DNA of 57,581 bases from contig URGW01000023.1 in the NCBI GenBank assembly GCA_900547475.1, forward strand, positions 1 through 57,581, written 5' to 3'. Source of the stretch: an uncultured Clostridium sp. (GTDB lineage Bacteria > Bacillota > Clostridia > Clostridiales > Clostridiaceae). A program made the position numbers and the translations under genes. Below the pieces are notes generated by a model. That model was not told the DNA's origin, searched no databases, and saw only the letters and a program-made list of their open reading frames with translations. This document shows positions 33,378-42,947 of this stretch, piece by piece. Each line of letters starts with the position of its first letter. Position 1 is the stretch's first letter.

Positions 33378-33708
33378 GTTTGGTTCACTCCTTCTTTTAG
33401 ATTTGGAATAATAGTCATGTTTACGTTGGCAATATTATCTATATTATACTACTTTTATAAACTGAAAATAAACTAAATAAGGTTGATGCTTTAAAATTTA
33501 ATTTGTAAAAAAATCAAAGCAATATCTCTTTAAATATACATTTGATTTTTTATTATGAATTTTTAGATTTATAATTAATTTATAGCATTTACATTGGAAT
33601 AAGCTGACTATATAATATAGGATATTAATTAATAAAATAGGTTATAAATATATTTTATTAATTATGGAAATTATAAGTATATAGACTAAAAAAATAGGGG
33701 GAAAAGTC
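33378..33708. promoter_or_regulatory. Divergent promoter region with two inverted repeats
   Basis: The region lies between the ABC transporter (minus) and the decarboxylase (plus). At 33508-33554 AAAAAATCAAA and TTTGATTTTTT form a hairpin that may act as terminator or leader. At 33627-33663 AATTAATAAAATA and its exact complement form a 13-base inverted repeat only 45 bases before the decarboxylase start, which could be an operator or a 5' leader hairpin. No ORF of interest. Confidence 0.5.
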
Positions 33709-35859
33709 ATGAAATCATTAAAGATTGCTTGTACTGAAAGAACTAGAAATTACTTTTTCACAGATAGAGAAACTATAGAAGTTGGTACAACAGATTATAC
33801 AGATGTAGCAGCTGCTGTAGTTAATGAATGTGATTTAGAAATTATAAATGATATATATGATACAAGGTTTGGGATATCGATATTTGTATTAGCTGAAACT
33901 GATGAGATCAACGGAGAAATTACTAATAAGGTAGATAAGATAATACATATTAATGAATTAAATGAAGAAGAGTTTAGTAAAGAATTAAATAAGGTTGCTG
34001 ATAAATATGAAGAAGAAATGTTACCACCATTCTTTGATGTTTTAAGTGAATATTCAAGAAGGGGAAATTTACAGTTTGCATGTCCAGGACATCAAGGTGG
34101 GCAATATTTTGTTAAACATCCAGCTGGAAGAGCCATGTATGAGTTCTTTGGAGAAAATATCTTTAAATCAGATATATGTAATGCAGATGTTGATTTAGGT
34201 GATTTATTAATACATGAGGGGCCAGCAATGTCAGCTCAAACTTATGCAGCAAAGGTATATAATGCTGATAAAACATATTTTGTAATGAATGGAACAAGTA
34301 CATCTAACTCAGTAGTTATAAATGCTATAGTTTCTCCCGGGGATTTAGTTTTATTTGATAGAAATAATCATAAATCAGTATATAACTCAGCTTTAGTTTC
34401 ATCAGCAGGAAAACCAGTATATTTAGAAACTTCACGTAATCCATTTGGGTTTATCGGTGGAATAGATGCTCATTGTTTCAACGAAGAGTATTTAAGAAGT
34501 GAAGCAGCTAAAGTTGATAGTGAAAAGGCAAAAGAGAAGAGACCATTTAGATTAGCAGTTATTCAACTTGGAACTTATGATGGAACTATATATAATGCAA
34601 GACAAGTAGTTGATAAAATAGGTCATCTTTGTGATTATATTTTATTTGATTCAGCATGGGTTGGATATGAGCAATTTATACCAATGATGAGAGATTGTTC
34701 CCCATTATTATTAGATTTAAAGCCAGAAGACCCTGGAATATTAGTTACACAATCTATACATAAACAACAAGCAGGATTTTCACAAACATCTCAAATTCAT
34801 AAGAAGGATAGCCATCTTAGAGGACAAAAGCGTTATGTAGACCATAAGAGATTTAACAATGCATATATGTTATATGCATCAACAAGTCCATTTTATCCTT
34901 TATTTGCAGCTTTAGATGTTAATGCAAGAATGCAAGATGGAGAAGCAGGAAGAAAGCTTTGGGCAGATTGTATAAAAGTTGGTGTTGAGGCTAGAAAAGA
35001 TGTTTTAGAAAGATGTGAATTATTAAAACCATTTATTCCGCCAGTAGTTAACGGAAAACTATGGCAAGATTATTCTACAGAAGAAATAGCAAATAATATT
35101 GAATTCTTTAAGTTCTATCCGGGAGAAAAGTGGCACTCATTTGAAGGATATGGGGAAAATCAGTATTTTGTAGATCCTAATAAATTTATGCTAACAACTC
35201 CAGGAATAAATGTTGAAACTGGTGAATATGAAGAGTTTGGTATACCGGCAACTATTTTAGCAAACTATTTAAGAGATCATAGAGTTGTGCCAGAAAAGAA
35301 TGATTTAAATTCAATATTATTCTTATTAACTCCAGCAGAAAGTACTTCAAAAATGAAGGGGCTTGTAGATCACTTAGTAAGATTTGAAAATCTTATAAAG
35401 GATGATGCATCATTAAGTGAAGTTTTACCTAAACTTTATTCTAAATATGAAGATCGCTATAAGGGATATACAATAAGAAGATTATGTCAAGAAATGCATG
35501 ATTTCTATAAGAAAAATGATGCAAAGACTTATCAAAAGCTATTATTTAGAAGAGATTCACTTCCAGAGTATGTTATGAATCCTAATGAAGCAAATGTTGA
35601 ACTTAAAAGAAATAATGCTAAATTGGTACCTTTAAGTGATATAGTTGGAGAAATTGCTTTAGAAGGAGCACTTCCTTATCCACCGGGAGTATTTTGTGTA
35701 GTACCTGGTGAAAGATGGAACGTTGTAGCTCAGAAGTATTTTTCAATTTTAGAAGAAGGAATTAATAGATTCCCAGGATTTGCTCCAGAGATTCAAGGTG
35801 TTTATCTAGAAAAAGAAGATGGAAAAGTAAGAGCTTATGGATATGTGCTAGATAAGTAA
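33709..35859 (+). CDS. Orn/Lys/Arg decarboxylase (probable ornithine decarboxylase)
   Basis: 716 residues, the length of large inducible fold-I PLP decarboxylases. N-terminal wing domain (1-100), then CPGHQGGQYF and a PLP-binding core: His in LFDRNNHKS, Asp in LFDSAWVGYE, and the Schiff-base lysine in TQSIHKQQAGF (about Lys352). A C-terminal domain follows after LLTPAEST. The overall pattern is nearest to ornithine decarboxylase (SpeC/SpeF): it would turn ornithine into putrescine and CO2, giving acid resistance and polyamines. Lysine decarboxylase is a possible alternative. No antiporter gene is adjacent. RBS AGGGGGAA precedes ATG 33709. Confidence 0.85.
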   Translation: MKSLKIACTERTRNYFFTDRETIEVGTTDYTDVAAAVVNECDLEIINDIYDTRFGISIFVLAETDEINGEITNKVDKIIHINELNEEEFSKELNKVADKYEEEMLPPFFDVLSEYSRRGNLQFACPGHQGGQYFVKHPAGRAMYEFFGENIFKSDICNADVDLGDLLIHEGPAMSAQTYAAKVYNADKTYFVMNGTSTSNSVVINAIVSPGDLVLFDRNNHKSVYNSALVSSAGKPVYLETSRNPFGFIGGIDAHCFNEEYLRSEAAKVDSEKAKEKRPFRLAVIQLGTYDGTIYNARQVVDKIGHLCDYILFDSAWVGYEQFIPMMRDCSPLLLDLKPEDPGILVTQSIHKQQAGFSQTSQIHKKDSHLRGQKRYVDHKRFNNAYMLYASTSPFYPLFAALDVNARMQDGEAGRKLWADCIKVGVEARKDVLERCELLKPFIPPVVNGKLWQDYSTEEIANNIEFFKFYPGEKWHSFEGYGENQYFVDPNKFMLTTPGINVETGEYEEFGIPATILANYLRDHRVVPEKNDLNSILFLLTPAESTSKMKGLVDHLVRFENLIKDDASLSEVLPKLYSKYEDRYKGYTIRRLCQEMHDFYKKNDAKTYQKLLFRRDSLPEYVMNPNEANVELKRNNAKLVPLSDIVGEIALEGALPYPPGVFCVVPGERWNVVAQKYFSILEEGINRFPGFAPEIQGVYLEKEDGKVRAYGYVLDK

Positions 35860-35884
35860 ATTTAAAATATAATAAAAAGATAAC

Positions 35885-35922
35885 AATTCCGTTCTATATA
35901 TTTAGAGCGGAATTTTTTTTTA
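35885..35922 (+). terminator. Terminator after decarboxylase
   Basis: AATTCCGTTCTA and TAGAGCGGAATT arms (one wobble pair) followed by nine or more T. Confidence 0.9.
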
Positions 35923-36026
35923 GTTCAAGTAATGCTTATTCAACAAAAATATAGATTTTTCTATAGAAATAAATTTAATTTGATATAAAATATGAATATA
36001 TACAGAATTTACAAGAGGTGATAAAG

Positions 36027-37061
36027 ATGAACAGAGAGTTTTATAAAAAAGTAAAAGAAGAGTTAAATAATAATAAAAATATTTGTATAGTAACTGTTAT
36101 TAAAGATAAAGAGGACAAGCATTTAGGAAAAAAGATATTAAAGATTGATGATGAAATATTATTTGAAGATGAAGAAAATATAGAGTTTTATAATAAAATT
36201 ATAAATAAATTTAATTTTAATGAATCTGGAAAAACAATAAAAATAGATGATGATATAGAAATTATTATAGAAAATATTATATCAAAGCCTAATCTTATAA
36301 TTTGTGGGGGGGGACATATAGCTTTATCTTTAGCAAGTATGGGAAAAATGCTAGATTTTAATACTACTGTTATAGATGACAGAGAGGAATTTGCTAATGA
36401 AGAAAGATTTCCAGAGGTTGATAATGTAATTTGTGATAGCTTTACTAATGCATTAGAGCGTATAAATTTTAATAAAAATTCCTACTTTGTTGTTGTTACA
36501 AGAGGGCATAGAGCAGATCAAGAATGCGTTGAAAAAATATTAAAAAATAAATTTAGATACTTAGGAATGATAGGTAGCAAGGGGAAAGTAGCACACTCAA
36601 TAAATAAACTATTAGAAAAGGGATATACTACAGAGGATATAAATAAAATTAATGCTCCTATTGGAATTAGTATAGGTGCTAAGACTCCAGCTGAAATATC
36701 AGTAAGTATTATGGCTCAAATTATTCAAGAAAAGAGTAATGGCAATGTATCTAATATTGATGAAGAAATATTAAATGATATTATTTATAGTGATAATAAT
36801 AAAGTTTTAGTTAGCATATTGCATAAGAGAGGTTCATCACCTAGAGGTGTAGATGCTAAGATGCTTGTTAAAAATGATAGTAGTTTTATTGGAACTATTG
36901 GTGGAGGAATGGTTGAAAATGTGGCATATGAAAAGGCTTTAGATTTAATAAAGGATAAAAAATCACATATTGAAAGTTATGATTTATCTAATTCAGCTGC
37001 AGCAAAATTAGGTATGGCTTGTGGTGGAACTATTAAAGTGCTTTTTGAGTATATCGAATAA
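36027..37061 (+). CDS. XdhC/CoxI-family molybdenum enzyme maturation protein, domain order swapped
   Basis: About 344 residues; start at ATG 36027 because AGAGGTG lies 7 bases upstream. A Rossmann domain at about 85-235 (IICGGGHIALSLASMGKMLD and VVTRGHRADQ, IGSKGKV) comes before the XdhC_CoxI domain at about 245-344 (ILHKRGSSPRGVDAKM and FIGTIGGGMVENVAYE, GMACGGT). In the usual XdhC the CoxI domain comes first. XdhC proteins bind molybdenum cofactor, help its sulfuration and insert it into xanthine dehydrogenase. Location just before the permease and xdh genes supports that role. Confidence 0.85.
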   Translation: MNREFYKKVKEELNNNKNICIVTVIKDKEDKHLGKKILKIDDEILFEDEENIEFYNKIINKFNFNESGKTIKIDDDIEIIIENIISKPNLIICGGGHIALSLASMGKMLDFNTTVIDDREEFANEERFPEVDNVICDSFTNALERINFNKNSYFVVVTRGHRADQECVEKILKNKFRYLGMIGSKGKVAHSINKLLEKGYTTEDINKINAPIGISIGAKTPAEISVSIMAQIIQEKSNGNVSNIDEEILNDIIYSDNNKVLVSILHKRGSSPRGVDAKMLVKNDSSFIGTIGGGMVENVAYEKALDLIKDKKSHIESYDLSNSAAAKLGMACGGTIKVLFEYIE

Positions 37062-37100
37062 AATACGAAAAATAATTAAATGATTATTATTTTACCCAAA

Positions 37101-37146
37101 AATTAAAAGACAAACTTTATCATAAAGTTTGTCTTTTAATTTTTGT
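37101..37146 (+). terminator. Terminator after XdhC-like gene
   Basis: ATTAAAAGACAAACTTTAT and its complement around a short CA loop, ending in a T run. Confidence 0.9.
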
Positions 37147-37330
37147 TTTTAAACTACAAAAATGATGTTTGCAATAAAAAAATACAAAAAATATGTAAAA
37201 AAATATAGAAAATTATACACAAAATACAAATTATGTGTTAAAATCAGCATATGGAGAAAAACGTACATTTTATAATCTAAATAAAAATATTATTCGTAAT
37301 TTATGTTTACTAGTTATAGGGGGATTTGTA

Positions 37331-38650
37331 ATGAAAGCAGGAAGTATTTATGAATTAGAAGGAAGGGTACCTTTAAAGCAAGCAGTTCCATTGGGAATTC
37401 AACATGTATTAGCTATGTTTTTAGGTAATGTATCACCTCTTATTATAGTATGTGGTATTTTAAATGTTTCTTTAGAAACTAAATCAATACTAATACAAAA
37501 TGCAATGTTTATATCTGGAGCAGCAACATTACTTCAATTATATCCAGTTTTTAAAATGGGAAGTGGACTACCGATAGTAATGGGTACAAGTTCTGGATTT
37601 ATAGGAACAGAAAAAGCAATAGGTATGGCTTATGGCTATGATGCTGTTATGGGAGCATCTTTAGTAGGAGCAATTTTTGAAATTATATTAGGTTTTTTTA
37701 TTAAACCGTTAAAAAAGTTATTTCCGCCAATAGTTACAAGTCTTGTAATAATATCTATTGGATTATCATTACTTCCAGTTGGGATAAGTTATTTTGGGGG
37801 AGGCTCATCTTCTCAAGATTTTGGATCACCTAAGAACTTATTAGTAGCTACTATAGTTGTTGTTGTTATTATTATTTTAAAGCAATTCACAGAAGGATTT
37901 TTAAGTGTATCATCTGTATTAATAGGGATAGTTGTAGGATATATTGTATCTATATGTTTAGGTATGGTTGATTTTACAGAGGTTAAGAATGCAGCTTGGA
38001 TTAGTTTGCCAAAACCATTTGTTATGGGCTTTGAATTTAAAATAGACGCAATTATTTCTATGAGCATAATGTATATAGCTACAGCAGTAGAAACTGTAGG
38101 AAATATATCGGCAATTACACTTGGGGGACTTAATAGAAATGCAACTAATCGTGAATTCTCAGGTGGAGTAGTTGCAGATGGTATAGCAAGTGCAGTAGCA
38201 TCAGTATTTGGAGTTCTTCCTAATACAGCATTTGGTCAAAATGCTGGGCTTGTAGCTGTTACTAAGGTAGTTAATAAATTTTCAATTATGACAGGGGCAA
38301 TTTTCTTAATTTTAGCAGGGTTTATTCCAAAGTTAAGCGCATTATTTTCAGTTATGCCACAATCAGTTCTTGGAGGAGCAGCTGTTATCATGTTTTCAAT
38401 GATACTTGTAAGTGGGCTTCAATCATTATTAAGAGAAGGATTAGATTCTAGAAATGGATTAATTGTTGCAGTTTCAATAGGATTAGGTATTGGAATTGGA
38501 GAAATGCCTGAAATATTAAGACATTTACCAGAATGGGTAACGCAAGTTTTTGGAAACAATAGTATCATTATGACTTTTGTTATTGCAACAGTGCTAAATT
38601 TAATATTACCTAAAAAGGAAGAAACTAAAGAGAATAGTATTGAAGTTTAA
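37331..38650 (+). CDS. Xanthine/uracil permease, NCS2 family
   Basis: 439 residues from ATG 37331, chosen because TAGGGGGA lies just upstream. A longer in-frame start (GTG 37235) gives an unlikely leader. Sequence features of the nucleobase:cation symporter 2 family are present: PLGIQHVLAMFLGNVSPL in the first helix, a VETVGN-like motif (TAVETVGNISAITLGG), and FGVLPNTAFGQNAGLVAVTK. About 12-14 membrane helices. It probably imports xanthine, hypoxanthine or urate for the dehydrogenase encoded downstream. I looked for a purine riboswitch in the 270-base leader and did not find the conserved core. Confidence 0.9.
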   Translation: MKAGSIYELEGRVPLKQAVPLGIQHVLAMFLGNVSPLIIVCGILNVSLETKSILIQNAMFISGAATLLQLYPVFKMGSGLPIVMGTSSGFIGTEKAIGMAYGYDAVMGASLVGAIFEIILGFFIKPLKKLFPPIVTSLVIISIGLSLLPVGISYFGGGSSSQDFGSPKNLLVATIVVVVIIILKQFTEGFLSVSSVLIGIVVGYIVSICLGMVDFTEVKNAAWISLPKPFVMGFEFKIDAIISMSIMYIATAVETVGNISAITLGGLNRNATNREFSGGVVADGIASAVASVFGVLPNTAFGQNAGLVAVTKVVNKFSIMTGAIFLILAGFIPKLSALFSVMPQSVLGGAAVIMFSMILVSGLQSLLREGLDSRNGLIVAVSIGLGIGIGEMPEILRHLPEWVTQVFGNNSIIMTFVIATVLNLILPKKEETKENSIEV

Positions 38651-38687
38651 TAAGGTATGGTATAAAGTTTAAAATATAAATATGAAA

Positions 38688-38728
38688 AAATATCCACTAA
38701 TTTTGTAAAAAGGTTTAGTGGGTATTTT
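38688..38728 (+). terminator. Terminator after permease
   Basis: AAATATCCACTAA and TTTAGTGGGTATTTT arms with a purine-rich loop. Confidence 0.8.
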
Positions 38729-38795
38729 AATGTAATAAAGTTACATAACTAAAAAGTATTAAAGGTATATATTTATAGATGGAGGGAAAAAGATA

Positions 38796-39593
38796 TTGTT
38801 TACGATTAGAAATTATGTAATAGCAGAGAGTTTGGAACAAGCTTATGAATTAAATCAAAAGAAAAATAATGTTGTATTAGGTGGAATAGGATGGTTAAAG
38901 ATGGGTGGAAGAAACATTCAAACTGCTATAGATCTATCAGCATTAGGTTTAGATAAAATTGAAGAGGATGAAGAATGTTTTAAAATAGGGTGTATGTGCA
39001 CGTTAAGGCAATTAGAAACTCATGAATCCTTAAATTCTTATTTTGATGGAATAATAGCAAAATCAGTTATACATATAGTTGGTGTTCAATTTAGAAACTG
39101 TGCAACTATTGGTGGAAGTGTTTATTCAAGATTTGGATTTTCAGATATATTAACAGCACTTTTATCATTAGATACATATGTAGAGTTATTTAATAAAGGA
39201 ATTATTCCACTTTCTGAATATAGAGATATGCCTTATGATAATGACATTTTAGTAAGAATTATAATAAAGAAAGATAATAGAAGAACTACATATTTAACTC
39301 ATAGAAATAGTGCAACTGATATTCCTACTTTAGCAGTAGCAGTATCAAGATTACAAGATAAATGGAATATTGTAATTGGAGCTAGACCACAAAAAGCTAT
39401 GAATGTAAATGCAGTAGAACTTTTAAGTGAGATTCCAACTCAAAAGGAAATTGATGAAGTTGTTGAGTATGTTATGAAAAATGTTAAATTTGACAGCAAC
39501 ATGAGAGGAAGTAAAGAATATAGACAAATACTTGCTAAGGTATTTATAAATAGAGCAATAAGTGAAATTACAGGAGGAAGCTATGGAAATTAA
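38796..39593 (+). CDS. xdhB: Xanthine dehydrogenase FAD-binding subunit
   Basis: 265 residues, start TTG 38796 after GGAGGGAAA. It has the molybdopterin dehydrogenase FAD-binding pattern: VVLGGIGWLKMGGRNI in the first half, then VGVQFRNCATIGGSVYSRFG and SDILTALLSLD, and a C-terminal CO-dehydrogenase flavoprotein domain from about 165. It passes electrons from the 2Fe-2S subunit to NAD. The end overlaps the next gene by 11 bases. The set of three subunits (FAD, Fe-S, Mo) is the standard split form in Clostridium. Confidence 0.9.
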   Translation: MFTIRNYVIAESLEQAYELNQKKNNVVLGGIGWLKMGGRNIQTAIDLSALGLDKIEEDEECFKIGCMCTLRQLETHESLNSYFDGIIAKSVIHIVGVQFRNCATIGGSVYSRFGFSDILTALLSLDTYVELFNKGIIPLSEYRDMPYDNDILVRIIIKKDNRRTTYLTHRNSATDIPTLAVAVSRLQDKWNIVIGARPQKAMNVNAVELLSEIPTQKEIDEVVEYVMKNVKFDSNMRGSKEYRQILAKVFINRAISEITGGSYGN

Positions 39594-40041
39594 GCTATGG
39601 ATAAATAATAAACTTTTTCAAGATAATGTAGAAGCAGATATGTTACTAATTGATTATGTAAGAAGTAAAGGCTTTTTAAGTGTAAAAAGAGGTTGTGAAA
39701 CTGCTAACTGTGGTTTATGTACTGTTCATTTAGATGGAAAGCCGGTTTTATCATGTAGTACTCTTGTAATGAAAGCAAATGGTAAAAAGGTAACTACTCT
39801 TGAGGGATTAAAAGAAGAAGCAGAGGAATTTGGTGCATTTATGGCAGATCAAGGTGCAGAACAATGTGGATTCTGTAGTCCGGGATTTGTAATGAATGTG
39901 TTAGCAATGAGTAAAGAGTTAGAAAATCCTACTGAAGATGAAATTAAACATTATTTAGCAGGGAATCTTTGTAGATGTACAGGCTATATGAGCCAATTAA
40001 GAGCAATTAAAAATTTCTTAGAAGCTAAAAAGGGGGACTAG
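39583..40041 (+). CDS. xdhC: Xanthine dehydrogenase 2Fe-2S subunit
   Basis: 152 residues from ATG 39583 (AGGAGG at 39572), overlapping xdhB. The N-terminal plant-type ferredoxin cluster has RGCETANCGLCTVHLDGK and the distal Cys in PVLSC. The C-terminal helical cluster has QCGFCSPGFVMN and GNLCRCTGY. This is the usual small subunit carrying both 2Fe-2S centres. The symbol follows the three-subunit E. coli naming, where XdhC is the Fe-S subunit; it should not be confused with the XdhC maturation family at 36027. Confidence 0.92.
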   Translation: MEIKLWINNKLFQDNVEADMLLIDYVRSKGFLSVKRGCETANCGLCTVHLDGKPVLSCSTLVMKANGKKVTTLEGLKEEAEEFGAFMADQGAEQCGFCSPGFVMNVLAMSKELENPTEDEIKHYLAGNLCRCTGYMSQLRAIKNFLEAKKGD

Positions 40042-40043
40042 AG

Positions 40044-42323
40044 ATGAAATACGTTAATAAAGGTATAAGAAAAAAGGATGCTATGTCATTACTTACTGGT
40101 AAGCCAGTTTATACAGATGATATAGCACCAAGTAATTGTTTAGTAGTTAAAGTTCTTAGAAGTCCTCATGCACATGCTTTAATAGAAGACATAAATACAA
40201 CAATAGCCAGTAAAGTACCAGGAATAGAGTGTATATTAACATATAAGGATGTTCCACAAAAGAGATTCACAACAGCTGGACAATCTTATCCAGAACCAAG
40301 TCCATATGATAGGTTAATTTTAGATAAAAGACTTAGGTGTGTTGGAGATCCAGTTGCTATAGTTGCTGGTGAAAATGAGAAGGCTGTTAATAAAGCTTTA
40401 AATTTAATTAAAGTTAAATATGAAGTTTTAGAAGCTGTTTTAGATTTTAGAGAGGCCTTAGATAATAAAGTTGTAGTTCATCCAGAAGAAAATTTTGTTG
40501 TTTTAAATGATTGGATTAATGCAGATAAAAAGAGAAATGTATGTTCAAAAGGTGATTTTACTTATGGTAATGTAGATGAAGAATTAAGTAAATGTGCTCA
40601 TATAATAGAGCAAACTTATCATACTAAAGCTAATAGCCAAGCTATGATGGAAACTTTTAGAGCATTTACAGAGCTTGATACATATGGAAGATTAAATATA
40701 ACAAGTGCAACTCAAGTTCCTTTCCATGTAAGACGTATATTAGCTAATGCTTTAGATATTCCAAAATCTAAGATAAGGGTAATTAAGCCGAGAATAGGTG
40801 GAGGATTTGGGGCAAAGCAAAGTGTTGTTGCAGAAATATTCCCAGCTATAGTTACAATGAAGACTGGAAAGCCTGCTAAGATGGTTTATACTCGTGAAGA
40901 AAGTATGACTAATGGTAGTCCAAGACACGAAATGGAGATTAAAGTTAAATTAGGTGCAGATGAAAATGGTATAATAAAAGCTATTTATATGTATACATTA
41001 TCTAATGCAGGTGCATATGGAGATCATGGACCAACAACTGTAGGTTTATCAGGCCACAAATCAATGCCTCTTTATAGCGGAGCAAAGGCATATAAATTTG
41101 AATATGATGTTGTTTACTCTAATACTATGGGGGCAGGAGCTTATAGAGGTTATGGAGCTACTCAAGGATTATTTGCTTTAGAATCAGCTGTAAATGAATT
41201 AGCAGACAAGCTTAATATTGATCCTATTAAATTAAGAGAAATGAATATGGTTGCTGAAGGACAAATAATGCCTGCATATTATAATGAGCAAGCAAATAGC
41301 TGTGCTTTAGACAGATGTTTATCAAAAGCTAAGGAAATGATTGATTGGGATAATAAATATCCATGTAGAGATATGGGGAATGGAAAAGTAAGATCTGTTG
41401 GTGTTGCTATGGCTATGCAAGGATCAGGTATATCAGCGGTAGATACTGCTGCAGTTGAAATAAAACTTAATGATGATGGATTCTATACATTAATGATTGG
41501 TGCTGCTGATATGGGAACAGGATGTGATACAATATTAGCACAAATGGCAGCTGATTGTTTAGATTGTGATATAGATAATATTATTGTACATGGTGTTGAT
41601 ACAGATCAAAGTCCATATGATACAGGTTCATATGCATCTAGTACAACTTATATAACAGGTGGAGCTGTTATTAAAACTTGTGAAAAAATGAGAAAGAGAA
41701 TTATTGAAGAGGCTTCAAAAGCATTAAACTGTCCAGTTGAAAATTTAGAGTTTGATGGTAAAAAAGTATTTTCAGTAGTTGATGAAAAAGAAATAACATT
41801 AATTGATATAGCTAATAACACTTTAGTTGGTGGATTTAGAACTATAAGTGAAAGCGAATCACATTATTCAGAAGTTTCACCTCCTCCGTTCATGGTTGGA
41901 ATTGTGGAAACTGAAGTTGATAAGTTAACAGGTAAAGTGGATATAATTGATTACGTTGCAGTTGTAGACTGTGGAACAGTTGTTAATCCTAACTTAGCAA
42001 GAATTCAAGCAGAAGGTGGAATAGCTCAAGGTATAGGAATGGCACTTTATGAAGATATTACTTATACTGAAAAGGGAAAAATGAGAAATGACTCATTCCT
42101 TCAATATAAGATACCTACAAGACTTGATGTTGGTAATATTAGAGTTGAATTTGAATCAAGTTTTGAACAAACAGGACCATTTGGAGCTAAGTCTATAGGG
42201 GAAATTGTTATTAATACACCATCTCCAGCATTAGCTCACGCAGTATATAATGCAACTAAGGTTAATATAAGAACATTACCAATAACATCAGAAAAAATAG
42301 TTATGGGAATGATTAAAAAATAA
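40044..42323 (+). CDS. xdhA: Xanthine dehydrogenase molybdenum-binding subunit
   Basis: 759 residues, two bases after the previous stop and with GGGGGAC before the ATG. It begins with the a/b hammerhead (GKPVYTDDIAPSN) and has RIGGGFGAKQS, GAGAYRGYGATQG and the C-terminal FGAKSIGE with the catalytic Glu, all typical of the xanthine dehydrogenase Mo subunit. Length fits. It hydroxylates a purine ring at the Mo-cofactor. Xanthine or hypoxanthine is the most likely substrate. Other N-heterocycles are possible because the family is broad. Selenium-dependent relatives exist, but no labile-selenium genes are next to it. Confidence 0.92.
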   Translation: MKYVNKGIRKKDAMSLLTGKPVYTDDIAPSNCLVVKVLRSPHAHALIEDINTTIASKVPGIECILTYKDVPQKRFTTAGQSYPEPSPYDRLILDKRLRCVGDPVAIVAGENEKAVNKALNLIKVKYEVLEAVLDFREALDNKVVVHPEENFVVLNDWINADKKRNVCSKGDFTYGNVDEELSKCAHIIEQTYHTKANSQAMMETFRAFTELDTYGRLNITSATQVPFHVRRILANALDIPKSKIRVIKPRIGGGFGAKQSVVAEIFPAIVTMKTGKPAKMVYTREESMTNGSPRHEMEIKVKLGADENGIIKAIYMYTLSNAGAYGDHGPTTVGLSGHKSMPLYSGAKAYKFEYDVVYSNTMGAGAYRGYGATQGLFALESAVNELADKLNIDPIKLREMNMVAEGQIMPAYYNEQANSCALDRCLSKAKEMIDWDNKYPCRDMGNGKVRSVGVAMAMQGSGISAVDTAAVEIKLNDDGFYTLMIGAADMGTGCDTILAQMAADCLDCDIDNIIVHGVDTDQSPYDTGSYASSTTYITGGAVIKTCEKMRKRIIEEASKALNCPVENLEFDGKKVFSVVDEKEITLIDIANNTLVGGFRTISESESHYSEVSPPPFMVGIVETEVDKLTGKVDIIDYVAVVDCGTVVNPNLARIQAEGGIAQGIGMALYEDITYTEKGKMRNDSFLQYKIPTRLDVGNIRVEFESSFEQTGPFGAKSIGEIVINTPSPALAHAVYNATKVNIRTLPITSEKIVMGMIKK

Positions 42324-42345
42324 TAGTATTACGCACCACATGGGA

Positions 42346-42543
42346 GCGAAAAAATGAAATATTTATTTTCTGGGAACTGTGAAATTTTCACCTAGAATTT
42401 ATATCTTTGTTCCATTGAACTTGCTAAAGTTGTAAAAGTCGCTTACGCTTCAATACAACTTCTTTACGCAAGTTCAATTCCACAAAGATTAAATTCTATG
42501 GCTTAATTTCAATGTTCCCTCCAAATTAATATTTCATTTTTTC
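42346..42543. repeat. Long imperfect hairpin repeat element
   Basis: The first about 85 bases (starting GCGAAAAAATGAAATATTTA) are mirrored by the last about 85 bases (ending TAATATTTCATTTTTTC). The arms also pair over GAACTTGC/GCAAGTTC and AAGTTGTA/TACAACTT, leaving a short loop around 42440-42455. A second, partly visible copy of the left arm starts at 57511. No protein is encoded. It resembles a MITE-like palindromic intergenic element. Confidence 0.75.
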
Positions 42544-42771
42544 TTTTTTGATGTGTTTACCTATAAGATGACACTTTTATAGTTAATGTTTTCTGCTACA
42601 AATTTTTCTCATATGATATTTAAATAAAATATAGCAGAAGTCGTTAATCTTTAAGTTTGTTATGAGGAAAAGTATATCTTTTGGTTTGAAAACCAGTGAT
42701 AGAGAAAAATTAATGATATTATCGGAAGGAATATTGTAATTAAGTTTTAGAATTTAATTGTTTTTGTAAGG

Positions 42772-42829
42772 AAAAGAGCGTTAAAAAGCTGAGGGAATGA
42801 AATGACTTTCGAAGCTTTAGCTCTTTTTC
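42772..42829 (+). terminator. Hairpin with T-run in the xdhA-mocA gap
   Basis: AAAAGAGC with AAAAAGCT pairs with AAGCTTTAGCTCTTTTT across a loop of about 30 bases. It lies about 450 bases after xdhA and 120 bases before the MocA-like gene, so it may be a leader attenuator of the latter. The remaining sequence 42324-42947 holds the hairpin repeat and no gene. A molybdenum-cofactor riboswitch was considered, but I cannot recognise its core. Confidence 0.55.
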
Positions 42830-42947
42830 TGGAAAAAAACAATATAAATTCTTAACGTAAATTATACTATTCCTGGAGGTAATATCATTAATTTTCGTCA
42901 TCACGGCATTCAAATATTGATGAATAATTTATATAGGGGGATGAGGG

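Noticed and set aside
37147..37330. Purine riboswitch in front of the xanthine permease
   Set aside because: The leader is long enough and the gene is a typical target, but the conserved TATA-ending stem and the two loop motifs of the purine aptamer are not present.
42600..42947. Molybdenum-cofactor riboswitch before the MocA-like gene
   Set aside because: The position is suggestive, but I could not find a convincing conserved core. Only a terminator-like hairpin is clear.
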